Positions 18,555-26,839 of a stretch of 64,000 bases of DNA are shown here, piece after piece. The translations under genes were made by a program, and so were the position numbers. Position 1 is the stretch's first letter. Each line of letters starts with the position of its first letter. This stretch comes from Candidatus Woesearchaeota archaeon (GTDB taxonomy: Archaea > Nanobdellota > Nanobdellia > Woesearchaeales > GCA-2686295): NCBI GenBank assembly GCA_013202845.1, contig JABMPT010000001.1, positions 148,389 to 212,388 of the forward strand, given 5' to 3'. The notes beneath the pieces were generated by a model. That model was given only the letters and a program-made list of their open reading frames with translations, ran no database searches and was not told where the DNA came from.

Positions 18555-20483
18555 ATGATTTTAGGGCATATAGTTGGCAAGATAACACCCACAGATTTCT
18601 CGTTTAAGCTAGAGAAGGAAACAAAGAAGTTTGAATATGTACAAGTATATCACCAGGTTTATGACTATGTCCTATGTCAAGTAGTTGATATCGAAAGAAC
18701 TGATAATGGAAGCATTGCAAAGTGCAAGACAATAGGATACAAGGACAAGGACGGAAAAGTAAAATATACAAGGATGCCTTTTGACTCAGGAGTAGAAGTG
18801 CTCGAAGCAGAGGATGACTTCATAAAAGATATTATTAAGCTGGAGGATGATGACAAGGGCTCGTTCATTGGAAAGCTTGAAGGCAGGGACATAAAGATTT
18901 TCTTGGATATGAATAAATTGCTAACAAAGCATTGTGCAGTTCTTGCAAAATCAGGCGCTGGAAAAAGCTATAGTGTAGGAGTGCTAGCAGAGGAGATACT
19001 TGACAGGAAGATACCCTTACTAATAATTGACCCACATGGCGAATACTCAAAGATGCGATTCGAGAATACAAAGGAAAAAGAAAGACTGGAAAAATATGGT
19101 TTAAAACCTCAAGCTTATGATGTAAAAGAGTACGGAGATCCAAAAGTGAATGAAGGAGTAATTCCTTTGAAACTGACAAAAGATATAACAAACTCTGAAT
19201 TAATACATTTATTGCCGGCAAAACTTTCTAGCACACAAGTTGGTGTTTTGTACAGTGCATTGAAAAATATAGAACAATTGAATTTCAATGAATTGTTGCT
19301 GGAACTGGAAAGGGATGAGAGCTCTGCAAAATGGAGCATAATAAATGTAATAGAATACTTGAACAATCTCAATATTTTCTCAGATTCACCAACATCATAT
19401 TCAGAACTTATAGCTCCAGGAAACTGCTCGATAATAAATGTAAAAGGAATGCCGCCTGATATACAGGAGATAATAGTTTACAAATTATGCAAGGACTTGT
19501 TTGAGTTGAGAAAGAGCAACAAGATACCTCCATTCTTTTTGATACTTGAAGAGGCGCATAATTTTTGTCCGGAAAGAAGTTTTGGAGAATCAAAAAGCTC
19601 AAAGATACTAAGGACGATCGCAAGCGAGGGAAGAAAGTTTGGTATGGGCTTCTGTGTGATAAGTCAGAGGCCTGCGAGAGTTGACAAATCAGTTTTAAGC
19701 CAGTGTACAACCCAGCTTGTTATGAAGGTTACAAATCCAAATGATTTGAAAGCGATATCAAATTCTGTTGAAGGAATAACCGCTGAGTCAGAATCAGAAG
19801 TAAAGAACCTGCCGATTGGAAGCGCATTAGTTTCAGGAGTTGTAGACATTCCATTATTTGTCAATATCAGACCAAGAAAGAGCATGCATGGCGGAGAGGC
19901 AGTAAACATACTTGAAGAAGAAGACAAGGATGTAATGGAAGAAATTAAGAGTTTTGAAAAGAAAGACATGCTGCCAGTGATAAAACCAAGGACATCTGTC
20001 AAAGACATAAAACTGGTGGCTGATGGAGAAGTGGAAGTAAAGACAAAACTGATACCTGCTGCCTTATTGACATGTGCTGACAAGGAAGGAGAGTTCAAGG
20101 TTTTAGTTGAACTGCTTGATGGCTCAGTCGTTGTTGACAAAGAAAAATATCTTACAAAGAAACTGCCTGATGTTAACAGCTTGACAAGCAATGAATTGGC
20201 AGTTTTGAAAAAAGCTTTTGCAAAGCAGGCATTGGATGATGATGAAGCAGCAAACTTGATTGAAAAGGGTTATTTGAATGATGATGGCTCATTGTCTGAT
20301 GATTATATTTTTTCAAAACTTCGAAGCAATGCAATCTATGAAGATGTAGAGTTCTTAAGCATGTCATATGATGACAAATTAGAGCCTGTTCTGAGCGAAG
20401 AAACTGTAAAGCAAAAGTTCTCAAAGGTTACAGATGTCAAAGGATTCAAGAAATGCTTTGTAGTGAAATATGAAGTGAGATGA
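18555..20483 (+). CDS. herA: HerA-like FtsK-superfamily ATPase
   Basis: The track ORF starts at 18378; the preferred start is ATG 18555, where a HAS-barrel (ILGHIVGKITPTDFSFKLE) begins, giving 642 aa. Walker A is AKSGAGKSYS near residue 143, followed by IDPHGEY. Walker B is PFFLILEEAHNFCPE near 335, and an arginine-bearing ISQRPARVD motif follows near 375. The C-terminal 160 residues are a variable domain. HerA hexamers work with the nuclease NurA in double-strand-break end resection. No nurA or mre11/rad50 is seen in this window, so another HerA-type translocase role cannot be excluded. Confidence 0.85.
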   Translation: MILGHIVGKITPTDFSFKLEKETKKFEYVQVYHQVYDYVLCQVVDIERTDNGSIAKCKTIGYKDKDGKVKYTRMPFDSGVEVLEAEDDFIKDIIKLEDDDKGSFIGKLEGRDIKIFLDMNKLLTKHCAVLAKSGAGKSYSVGVLAEEILDRKIPLLIIDPHGEYSKMRFENTKEKERLEKYGLKPQAYDVKEYGDPKVNEGVIPLKLTKDITNSELIHLLPAKLSSTQVGVLYSALKNIEQLNFNELLLELERDESSAKWSIINVIEYLNNLNIFSDSPTSYSELIAPGNCSIINVKGMPPDIQEIIVYKLCKDLFELRKSNKIPPFFLILEEAHNFCPERSFGESKSSKILRTIASEGRKFGMGFCVISQRPARVDKSVLSQCTTQLVMKVTNPNDLKAISNSVEGITAESESEVKNLPIGSALVSGVVDIPLFVNIRPRKSMHGGEAVNILEEEDKDVMEEIKSFEKKDMLPVIKPRTSVKDIKLVADGEVEVKTKLIPAALLTCADKEGEFKVLVELLDGSVVVDKEKYLTKKLPDVNSLTSNELAVLKKAFAKQALDDDEAANLIEKGYLNDDGSLSDDYIFSKLRSNAIYEDVEFLSMSYDDKLEPVLSEETVKQKFSKVTDVKGFKKCFVVKYEVR

Positions 20484-20485
20484 TT

Positions 20486-21565
20486 TTATACATCTTTAAA
20501 CAAACCTTGGTTTTCTGTTTCTGACAACAAATATTTTTTTTCTTTATCATTTAGTCCAAAGGCATATTTTATCTGGTTTCCAAGAACTTTTTTCAGAAAA
20601 TCGAGGCCGTAAAGCTTTGTTACTTCATAAAGATTGTCTGTTAAGCTACCATTGGACCACATAGAAGGATCATCAGAATTGACTGTGACTGGAATTCTTT
20701 TATTTAAGAGATAATCAAGTCTTAAATCATGAACATCATTAATTATCTTCAAAGTTTTATTTGATATCGGATTTGACTCCAATCTTATTCCTTTTTCAAT
20801 CATTTTTTGAATGTGATATTCGCTATTGCGAAGATTGATTGCATGTGAAATACCGTCAGCTCTCATAAGGTCAATTGATGTTTCAATGTTTTTTAGGTTT
20901 TCCTCAAATGTTTCGCACATCTCTCCAGAATGTAAAGTTCTTTTAAGATTAGAATCAAAAGTCATTTTGAAAGCATCATAATGCTTCTCTGGTGGGTTGT
21001 TATTCTCTTCACAAGCCAAGTCAATACCAACAACGCCTCTATCTTGATAAGTAAGAGCTGCTTTAACAACTTTCTTTGATTTTTCAATGTCAGTTTCTCT
21101 GCCAATGGATATTATAAGATTGGTTGTTATACCTGTTTTTTCTGCACCTTCTTGCAGTCCTTCTAATACATATCCCATTACTTGATTCAATGATAATCCC
21201 TTTTTTAGATGGTATTGAGGGGCAAACCTTGTTTCAAGATAAATTATATTTTGAGAGGCTATGTATGTAACATGGTTTTTTGCAATTGTTTTCAGGTCTT
21301 CAGGACTCTGCATCAAACCTGTCACTAAACCGAACTGGTCCAGAAACTTATAATAACCCCATCCTCGCCATAACTGTTTTATTTTTTCACTGCTATCAAT
21401 TAATCCTTCGTTATATGGTAGGTTCAACCTTAAATTCTTTTTGTGGATGATTGATAGAACATCTTCCGCATCAAGTGCTCCGTCTATGTGGACATGACAC
21501 TCTGCCTTTTTCAGTCTCTGGATATTATGGTATAGATTCATATACTTCTCTTCTGAGATGTTCAT
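20486..21565 (-). CDS. Adenosine deaminase family protein
   Basis: A 359-aa metal-dependent amidohydrolase. The signatures are present in order: AECHVHIDGAL (H-x-H zinc ligands), ETRFAPQYH, LHSGE (family HAGE, catalytic Glu), ISHAINLRN (zinc/catalytic His) and VNSDDPSMW (zinc Asp). The reaction would be adenosine (or N6-modified AMP/adenosine, as in ADAL enzymes) to inosine plus ammonia. It sits beside a phosphoribosyltransferase and an adenylosuccinate synthetase-like gene, which supports purine salvage. Its stop is 2 nt from the convergent herA stop. TATA-like GTTTAATAAT lies upstream. Confidence 0.87.
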   Translation of the reverse strand: MNISEEKYMNLYHNIQRLKKAECHVHIDGALDAEDVLSIIHKKNLRLNLPYNEGLIDSSEKIKQLWRGWGYYKFLDQFGLVTGLMQSPEDLKTIAKNHVTYIASQNIIYLETRFAPQYHLKKGLSLNQVMGYVLEGLQEGAEKTGITTNLIISIGRETDIEKSKKVVKAALTYQDRGVVGIDLACEENNNPPEKHYDAFKMTFDSNLKRTLHSGEMCETFEENLKNIETSIDLMRADGISHAINLRNSEYHIQKMIEKGIRLESNPISNKTLKIINDVHDLRLDYLLNKRIPVTVNSDDPSMWSNGSLTDNLYEVTKLYGLDFLKKVLGNQIKYAFGLNDKEKKYLLSETENQGLFKDV

Positions 21566-21650
21566 ATCTTTTGGTAATTTAATGAGATTATTAAACTTGT
21601 CGCAGCATTGTTTTTCGAAAGTTTTTTAAATAAAAGTATTATCACTGATA

Positions 21651-21932
21651 ACTGGGGGTGGAAATCGCAGAAGATTTTCAGCTTGAATCACGACTCTCCT
21701 GATAAGGGTTTTGAGAAAATTCAAAGTTGCTTGCAACTTTGATAGCAAACGTCTTCGGATGGTTGCAATGCCGTTGAGAACTGCCCAAGAGAAAAGAGAT
21801 AAACTTGGAGAAGCTTAGCGGGAGACAAGCTTATAACCTGGAAAGGATGAACCAGATTCTCTTTGAAGGTTCACTAGGAAGAATGATTCATTAAAAAGTT
21901 GGAGAACAGACGCGATGGAAACCTTCACTTAT
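21651..21932 (+). ncRNA. rnpB: Probable RNase P RNA (diverged, compact)
   Basis: A non-coding stretch of about 280 nt with a TATA box (TTTTTTAAATAAAAG) some 25 nt before its inferred 5' end. The ends pair: TGGGGGT (21653) with ACCTTCA (21921), then ATCGC with GCGAT. Several segments resemble conserved RNase P regions in the right order: GGTGGAAATCGC (CR-I), AGCAAACGTC...GGATGG, GATAAACTTGG...AGACAAGC (CR-II/III area), CTAGGAAGAATGATT (CR-IV, bacterial CTAGATGAATGAC) and GAACAGACGCGAT (CR-V, ACAGA). A perfect hairpin (TCAAAGTTGC/GCAACTTTGA) lies within. It appears to lack an extra 5' P1-P3 extension. The match is by eye; a covariance search would settle it. Confidence 0.62.
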
Positions 21933-21972
21933 TTTCTAAAAAACATTTAAACAAAATAATATTACCTATATT

Positions 21973-23439
21973 ATGCATAAAGGAATTCGGCCCGCTCATA
22001 TTGGATTAATTCTCGGAGATAGAACAATTGCGCCTCCAAGCCAGTTTGCATTAGCTACTTTTGGAGTTATGAGCAGGTCAGAAATAAAAGAAACATTGGA
22101 AGAGTTAGTTGAAGGAATAAAGATTGGAGCAATCAGTACTGATGACACACCGATGCTGGATTATTATGTAAAGACAGAAGCTCTCAATATGCAAACATTG
22201 GGTTTATTGGCCAGGAGAGGTCATGGAACGCATAAACTGATTTCTCAAGAAGCGATTCTGAAAGCAGAATACAAAGATCAGGAAGCAACCCATTCAAAGA
22301 ATGATGTATTTGTTTTAGAGGTTGAATCTAGAAGTCCAAGAACAGAGCCAAAGCCGAAGAGGCAGAAAAAAAGAAGGCGATTTGTACCGCACAATGATCC
22401 TAGGAAAGTAATAATCTACAGTCCTTTTGATGCAAGAAAGATTGACTTCAGAGGTGGCACACCTTATCCTGATTTTAATTTGGAAAAAGGTCATCATTGG
22501 TCTGCTGGGCAGGAAAACGAAAGATCTTATTTGGAAAGTTTGCAGGAACATGAAAGAGCACAGTTTGAGAAAAGGTTTGAAATAGTTGATTATGCAAGAG
22601 CTGCTGGATTAATAGAATTAAACAAAATAATACTGAAAGGAGATTTTCATTTAATTGGTGGAAGCGGAGATTTGCAGGGAAGAATTCCTTTGTTGCCATT
22701 TGATTTTTCATTGATACATTCAACTGATTTGGAAGAAAGATATTCAAGGATGAAATATGCCTTTGAAATTCTCTTGAAAAGATATTCAACTCCGAAAACA
22801 GTAAGAGTCGCATCCGGTCATGAAACAGGAAGAATAACTATGAATGATTTGGATGAGATCGTTTTTGGAAAAACAGGTTTTATTGGAAATGAAGTAAGGG
22901 ATGCTTATAGAAGTGGGGATATTACAAAAGGAGTGATTCTTAATAGGAAAAATTTTGGAGAGTATAATTGGGCAGTAATACAGGCGATTGAAGAGCATTA
23001 TTTTTCTCAAGGAAGAGAGTTCAAAGGATATTCTTTAGAATTTGTGAATAAGCCCGGTTTTAGAACCACCTCAATTGTTTTTGATCTTCCAGAAGAATCA
23101 GAAGAAGATTTTCAGATGAGAATAGTTTTGAGTAATAAGTTTGTTATGCCATACATATTATATGTGAAGCCGAATCCCACAGAAAAGGATTTGAAATATG
23201 TGAAAAAAATGGATGAAGATCCGACAAAGATGGTTAACCTCCCTGCTGATAAAACAAGATGGAAGAGAGGTTGGATTGATGCGGATTGGAGAACAGGACA
23301 AAAGGAATGCTTGTTCACATTATTCGAGCCAAATGACAGCATTCTACAAAGAGCAGATGAAATTTCCAAAAGAATGGCTTATGGAATAAATGCCTCTACC
23401 TTAAGAGATCGATATGTTGGAGTTATGAAAGGAAGGTAA
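21973..23439 (+). CDS. Conserved-looking protein of unknown function
   Basis: A 488-aa soluble protein I do not recognise. The N-terminal 60 residues (HIGLILGDRTIAPP) recall the opening of cis-prenyltransferases, but the diagnostic DGNRRWA is absent. A very basic patch (KPKRQKKRRR near 135) separates it from an alpha/beta C-terminal half with several Trp and Asp residues. No signal peptide or membrane helix. TTTAAACA about 25 nt before the ATG suggests a leaderless mRNA. It lies directly after the putative RNase P RNA and before a purine phosphoribosyltransferase. The basic patch suggests nucleic-acid contact, an inference only. Confidence 0.75.
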   Translation: MHKGIRPAHIGLILGDRTIAPPSQFALATFGVMSRSEIKETLEELVEGIKIGAISTDDTPMLDYYVKTEALNMQTLGLLARRGHGTHKLISQEAILKAEYKDQEATHSKNDVFVLEVESRSPRTEPKPKRQKKRRRFVPHNDPRKVIIYSPFDARKIDFRGGTPYPDFNLEKGHHWSAGQENERSYLESLQEHERAQFEKRFEIVDYARAAGLIELNKIILKGDFHLIGGSGDLQGRIPLLPFDFSLIHSTDLEERYSRMKYAFEILLKRYSTPKTVRVASGHETGRITMNDLDEIVFGKTGFIGNEVRDAYRSGDITKGVILNRKNFGEYNWAVIQAIEEHYFSQGREFKGYSLEFVNKPGFRTTSIVFDLPEESEEDFQMRIVLSNKFVMPYILYVKPNPTEKDLKYVKKMDEDPTKMVNLPADKTRWKRGWIDADWRTGQKECLFTLFEPNDSILQRADEISKRMAYGINASTLRDRYVGVMKGR

Positions 23440-23479
23440 TATCAGAAACTCATATAAATGCTCTTTATTTCCCATTCCT

Positions 23480-24061
23480 ATGCCTAAAAATATTGATGGT
23501 AAACTTTCTGTGGATGCTAATGAACTATATGATTTTTCTGTGGATTTGGCAGATAGGATTCTGGCAGATAATTTTAGACCTGATTTTCTGATTGCTTTGT
23601 GGAGAGGAGGAACGCCTCCTGGTATAGCTGTTCATGAAATCTTCAAGTATCTTGGTATAGAAACAGACCATATAGCTGTAAGAACTGACGGTTATGGTGA
23701 TGATAATAAGTTGAAGAAAAAAATTAAGGTTTATGGATTGAATTATTTATTTGATAATGCAGGTCCTAATAATAGATTGTTGATCATAGATGATGTTTGG
23801 GATACTGGTTCAACAATAGAGAACGTTCTAAAAAGAATTCACCATAAGATGGGAGACCAAGCGCCCCATGATATAAAAGTTGCAACTATATACTTCAAAC
23901 CGGAAGAGAATCTTACTGATATGAAACCTGACTATTATTGTGAGGAAACAGATAAGTGGGTTGTCTTCCCGCATGAACTAATGAAACTTAAAGAGCCACA
24001 AATAAAAGAAAAACATGCTGGTGTTGCATCTCTACTAAGAAAGTATGGTGCTTTTGACTAA
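23480..24061 (+). CDS. Purine phosphoribosyltransferase (hypoxanthine/xanthine type)
   Basis: A 193-aa type I phosphoribosyltransferase. The PRPP-binding motif LLIIDDVWDTGSTI lies near residues 105-118. An early ALWRGGTPPG (PPi loop) and a C-terminal YYCEETDKWVVFPHE (the family K-W-V-x-FPWE hydrophobic/base-contact region) fit xanthine/hypoxanthine enzymes. It would join PRPP to a purine base to give the 5'-monophosphate. The base specificity cannot be read. CATATAAAT lies about 28 nt before the ATG. Together with adenosine deaminase and PurA it could return IMP to AMP. Confidence 0.85.
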   Translation: MPKNIDGKLSVDANELYDFSVDLADRILADNFRPDFLIALWRGGTPPGIAVHEIFKYLGIETDHIAVRTDGYGDDNKLKKKIKVYGLNYLFDNAGPNNRLLIIDDVWDTGSTIENVLKRIHHKMGDQAPHDIKVATIYFKPEENLTDMKPDYYCEETDKWVVFPHELMKLKEPQIKEKHAGVASLLRKYGAFD

Positions 24062-24062
24062 A

Positions 24063-24155
24063 TCACATATTCTTTATTATTGCATCTGCAAACTCAGAAC
24101 ATTTTAGAAGTGTGGCTCCTGTCATCTGTCTTTTCAAATCATATTTCTCTCTTAT
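24063..24155 (-). pseudogene. C-terminal relic of NADP-isocitrate dehydrogenase
   Basis: Read on the minus strand, an open stretch ends YDLKRQMTGATLLKCSEFAD...NM and a stop. This is strikingly like the C-terminus of bacterial-type Icd (YDFERLMxGAKLLKCSEFGD...NM). An in-frame TAA at 24156-24158 cuts it off about 4 codons before the similarity begins, and the sequence beyond is not Icd-like. Only about 26 codons remain, so the rest was deleted or replaced. The similarity is from memory of the family and was not searched. Confidence 0.62.
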
Positions 24156-24266
24156 TTAACCTCTTTCGGTGTAAAAAACCCTAAAAAAGGAAAAATTAAT
24201 ATAAGATAAAGTTCAAAATAGTATACAGAGATAGATTATCAGTGAAATTTTAGAGTCTGGTCGACG

Positions 24267-25118
24267 ATGAAAAGATTAGCAGGAATTGTTTCCGTATTAT
24301 TAGTAAGTTCTTTCTTGCATTATAGTTTGAGAGCTGCAGAGCCTTCTATAGTTGAAGAGACTGTAAAGCCATTTGAAATACCTGTTGAAGAAGTAGTGGT
24401 CAATGGTATGAAGTTCGCTACAGAAGAAACTCTTAACAATCTAAGGAACACTTACTCAGATACTTCAAAGCCTTTTCAGGAGACATTTGAGCTTTACAAG
24501 ACTTTCATCACAGACTTCAAGATAGGAGAAGTCTCTGTGAGTGAAGGAGATAATGCGGTGGTGAGCATGGACCTCTTAGGAGTAGAAAGAAGCTATGGTT
24601 TCTCACAACCAACCGATACTACTAGTTTGGAAAAAAGAATATCTAATCCTTGGGAAAAATATGAAAGTCTAGTGAGAGATGGATTTGTTCAGCTTTTTGA
24701 TTATAGTTCTAGTAAACCAAGAGATGCAAAAAAAGCTCTTAAAGATAGTTCAAAACAAATCCCTGGGATGACACTGCTTCAGGCAATGAATACTAGCTTA
24801 GCAGGAAACGCGATGGATATAAAACAAGTTGTGCTCTTTGGAGAACAATACAATTTGGAAGGTCGTTTGGATTCTTATTTGATAAATGCTGATAAGAATT
24901 TATGGCTCTACACTGCTAGCTGGCTTGTAAAACCTGGTGAAGAACTTATACGCTTCAATTATTGCGCAGTTATGGGCATAGTCGAAAACAACCGTTTTTT
25001 ACCTATATATGGAGAAATCGGATTAACTATCGATTTAAAAGTAAAAGAGTTTAATATTGAACCATACGCTTGTCTGCCTGAAGAAAAGACTAAAACCAGT
25101 CTTGCTAGCGTATTCTAA
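24267..25118 (+). CDS. Secreted protein of unknown function
   Basis: A 283-aa protein with a Sec signal peptide (MKRLAGIVSVLLVSSFLHYS, cleavage near residue 22-24). The mature part is mixed alpha/beta with two cysteines near the end and no recognised motif. No clear ribosome-binding site precedes the ATG. It sits just after the icd relic, so the DNA here may have been rearranged. Function unknown. Confidence 0.7.
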   Translation: MKRLAGIVSVLLVSSFLHYSLRAAEPSIVEETVKPFEIPVEEVVVNGMKFATEETLNNLRNTYSDTSKPFQETFELYKTFITDFKIGEVSVSEGDNAVVSMDLLGVERSYGFSQPTDTTSLEKRISNPWEKYESLVRDGFVQLFDYSSSKPRDAKKALKDSSKQIPGMTLLQAMNTSLAGNAMDIKQVVLFGEQYNLEGRLDSYLINADKNLWLYTASWLVKPGEELIRFNYCAVMGIVENNRFLPIYGEIGLTIDLKVKEFNIEPYACLPEEKTKTSLASVF

Positions 25119-25221
25119 AAATAAACTACTTTTGAATGCTTATAGATAGAAACTTATATATAGTATTTGATATTCTTAGTTCAAGGAGTTTTAGAGGTGA
25201 AGAAACTTATAAGGTGGTAGT

Positions 25222-26511
25222 ATGGTCTTGGCGTTTGCAGTAGTAGGCGCACAGTGGGGTGATGAGGCAAAGGGATCAACAATTGATGACATTATTTCTC
25301 TTTTGGAAGGAAAAGGTGCTAATATTCGTTTTCAAGGGGGCGGAAATGCAGGCCACACTGTCTTAGGAAAATATTTTTTTCATCAGCTACCAAGCACTAT
25401 TGTCAGGAAAGATGTTTTTTCATTTTCTGACTCTGGCGTTTTGTTGTCTCCTATAGATTTGATTGGGGAGATAGAATATGCTAGGGAAAATGGTTTTTCT
25501 GTAACTCCTGAGAATTATGGTATATCCTCTACTGCTACAATAACTCTTGATTATCATATAGAGGCAGACAAGCAGCCTGATGATAGAGAACATACTTCAA
25601 CTGCCAAAGGAATTAGTCCTACTGCGGGAGATAAATATTATAGGACTGGAATGAAATTGGCAACATTTCTAAACGCTGACTCAATGACTGAGCGTTTGTA
25701 TCAACTATTTCCTGATGGTGATGTAATATTTCCTAGTCATAGTCCTGTACCTAACCAGCCAATCGAGAGATTTGTTGACTACTATGAACCTGCGCGTGAA
25801 CTCTTGAAACCTTTTATGATGCTGAGGTCAGATGTTATCTCAGATTCAAAGTTTGACTGGATTAGCTTTGAAGGAGCTCAGGGTTTTGGATTGGATGTGG
25901 ATCATGGTGCTTATCATGGAACATCAAGTAGTCATCCTGCAAATCCACCTTCAATGGTCCAGTTTGTAATTGGTGTATTCAAAGCATATCTCAGCAGTGT
26001 TGGCATTGCTAACAGGTATTTTATAACTCAGATGACCGAGAAGATAGATGACAAACAATTACAAGATATTATAAGAGATGATGTTGGAGAGTATGGAACA
26101 ACAACTCATAAACCTAGGCGTATAGGTTGGTTTGATGCAGTTTATGGAAGACATGCAATGAAGACAACACCATTGACACATACAGTCTTGAGTTGCCTTG
26201 ATAAGATGGAAGTATTTGGAAAAATGGGTTTACCAATCAAAGTTGCTATTGCCTATGAAGTTAATGGAAGAGCATATGAGAACTGGCAAGCAGCATTTGA
26301 TAATATTCCTTCTGTTAAAGATGCAATACCTATTTATCATGAAATGGATTCATGGTCGAGAACCTTCATAGATGGTGAACTTAATCCAAAAGCTCATGCA
26401 TACGTTGATTTTCTAGAAGAACAATTAAACATGAGATTTATGATGGTAAGACATGGACCAGACAGAGGGGATAATACATTGCATTCTAATCCATTCAAAG
26501 AAGTAGCTTAA
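25222..26511 (+). CDS. purA: Adenylosuccinate synthetase-like enzyme
   Basis: A 429-aa enzyme that would make adenylosuccinate from IMP, aspartate and GTP. Visible motifs: GAQWGDEAKG (family GAQWGDEGKGK, catalytic Asp kept; one Gly replaced by Ala and the last Lys by Ser), FQGGGNAGHTV (catalytic His), TAKGISPTAGDKYYRTG, FEGAQG, and HKPRRIGWFDAV (family GRxRRxGWFD). The C-terminal GP-x-R motif is also present. These P-loop changes mark a diverged lineage. AGGTGG precedes the ATG. It probably acts with adenosine deaminase and the phosphoribosyltransferase. The Asp is not Ser, which argues against phage PurZ. Confidence 0.85.
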   Translation: MVLAFAVVGAQWGDEAKGSTIDDIISLLEGKGANIRFQGGGNAGHTVLGKYFFHQLPSTIVRKDVFSFSDSGVLLSPIDLIGEIEYARENGFSVTPENYGISSTATITLDYHIEADKQPDDREHTSTAKGISPTAGDKYYRTGMKLATFLNADSMTERLYQLFPDGDVIFPSHSPVPNQPIERFVDYYEPARELLKPFMMLRSDVISDSKFDWISFEGAQGFGLDVDHGAYHGTSSSHPANPPSMVQFVIGVFKAYLSSVGIANRYFITQMTEKIDDKQLQDIIRDDVGEYGTTTHKPRRIGWFDAVYGRHAMKTTPLTHTVLSCLDKMEVFGKMGLPIKVAIAYEVNGRAYENWQAAFDNIPSVKDAIPIYHEMDSWSRTFIDGELNPKAHAYVDFLEEQLNMRFMMVRHGPDRGDNTLHSNPFKEVA

Positions 26512-26526
26512 TTTTTTTTCTTTTTC
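26512..26526 (+). terminator. T-run terminator after purA
   Basis: A run of eight T, then C, then five more T starts immediately after the purA stop. Oligo-T without a hairpin is the typical archaeal termination signal. Confidence 0.5.
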
Positions 26527-26572
26527 TAATTTTAGTCTAAATACTTTTAAAACCTCTTTAATTTCTGGTCGT

Positions 26573-26797
26573 ATGAGCATGGCAAAAGATAGAGAAAGGT
26601 TGAATGATTTGATATTGCAGGCAGATGCGGCTATGCACAATGCTATCCACTTAGGAGATGGATCCAGTTTTAGAGTATCTGTTGGTGATGATGATATTTC
26701 TTTAATGTTAAATTATGGCGCAATGGTTATGAATCTTGAAGGTGACTATAAAAGGGCTGTGCGATACAAAGGATGTGATTTTGTTTCTTTATCTTAA
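26573..26797 (+). CDS. Small hypothetical protein
   Basis: A 74-aa acidic protein: an N-terminal helix, then SSFRVSVGDDDISLMLNYG, a likely beta segment. A second Met is residue 3. CTTTTAAAAC lies about 24 nt before the ATG, supporting a genuine leaderless gene. No family recognised. Confidence 0.55.
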   Translation: MSMAKDRERLNDLILQADAAMHNAIHLGDGSSFRVSVGDDDISLMLNYGAMVMNLEGDYKRAVRYKGCDFVSLS

Positions 26798-26839
26798 ACA
26801 TAAACAACCTTTTTAAAATAAAATCCTTTCTTTTGATTT

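Noticed and set aside
21973-22150. Resemblance of the 488-aa protein's start to cis-prenyltransferases
   Set aside because: Only HIGLI is shared; DGNRRWA and the later catalytic motifs are absent.
25222-26511. PurZ (phage 2-aminoadenine synthesis enzyme)
   Set aside because: The catalytic Asp (WGDE) is present; PurZ has Ser there, and no partner genes are seen.
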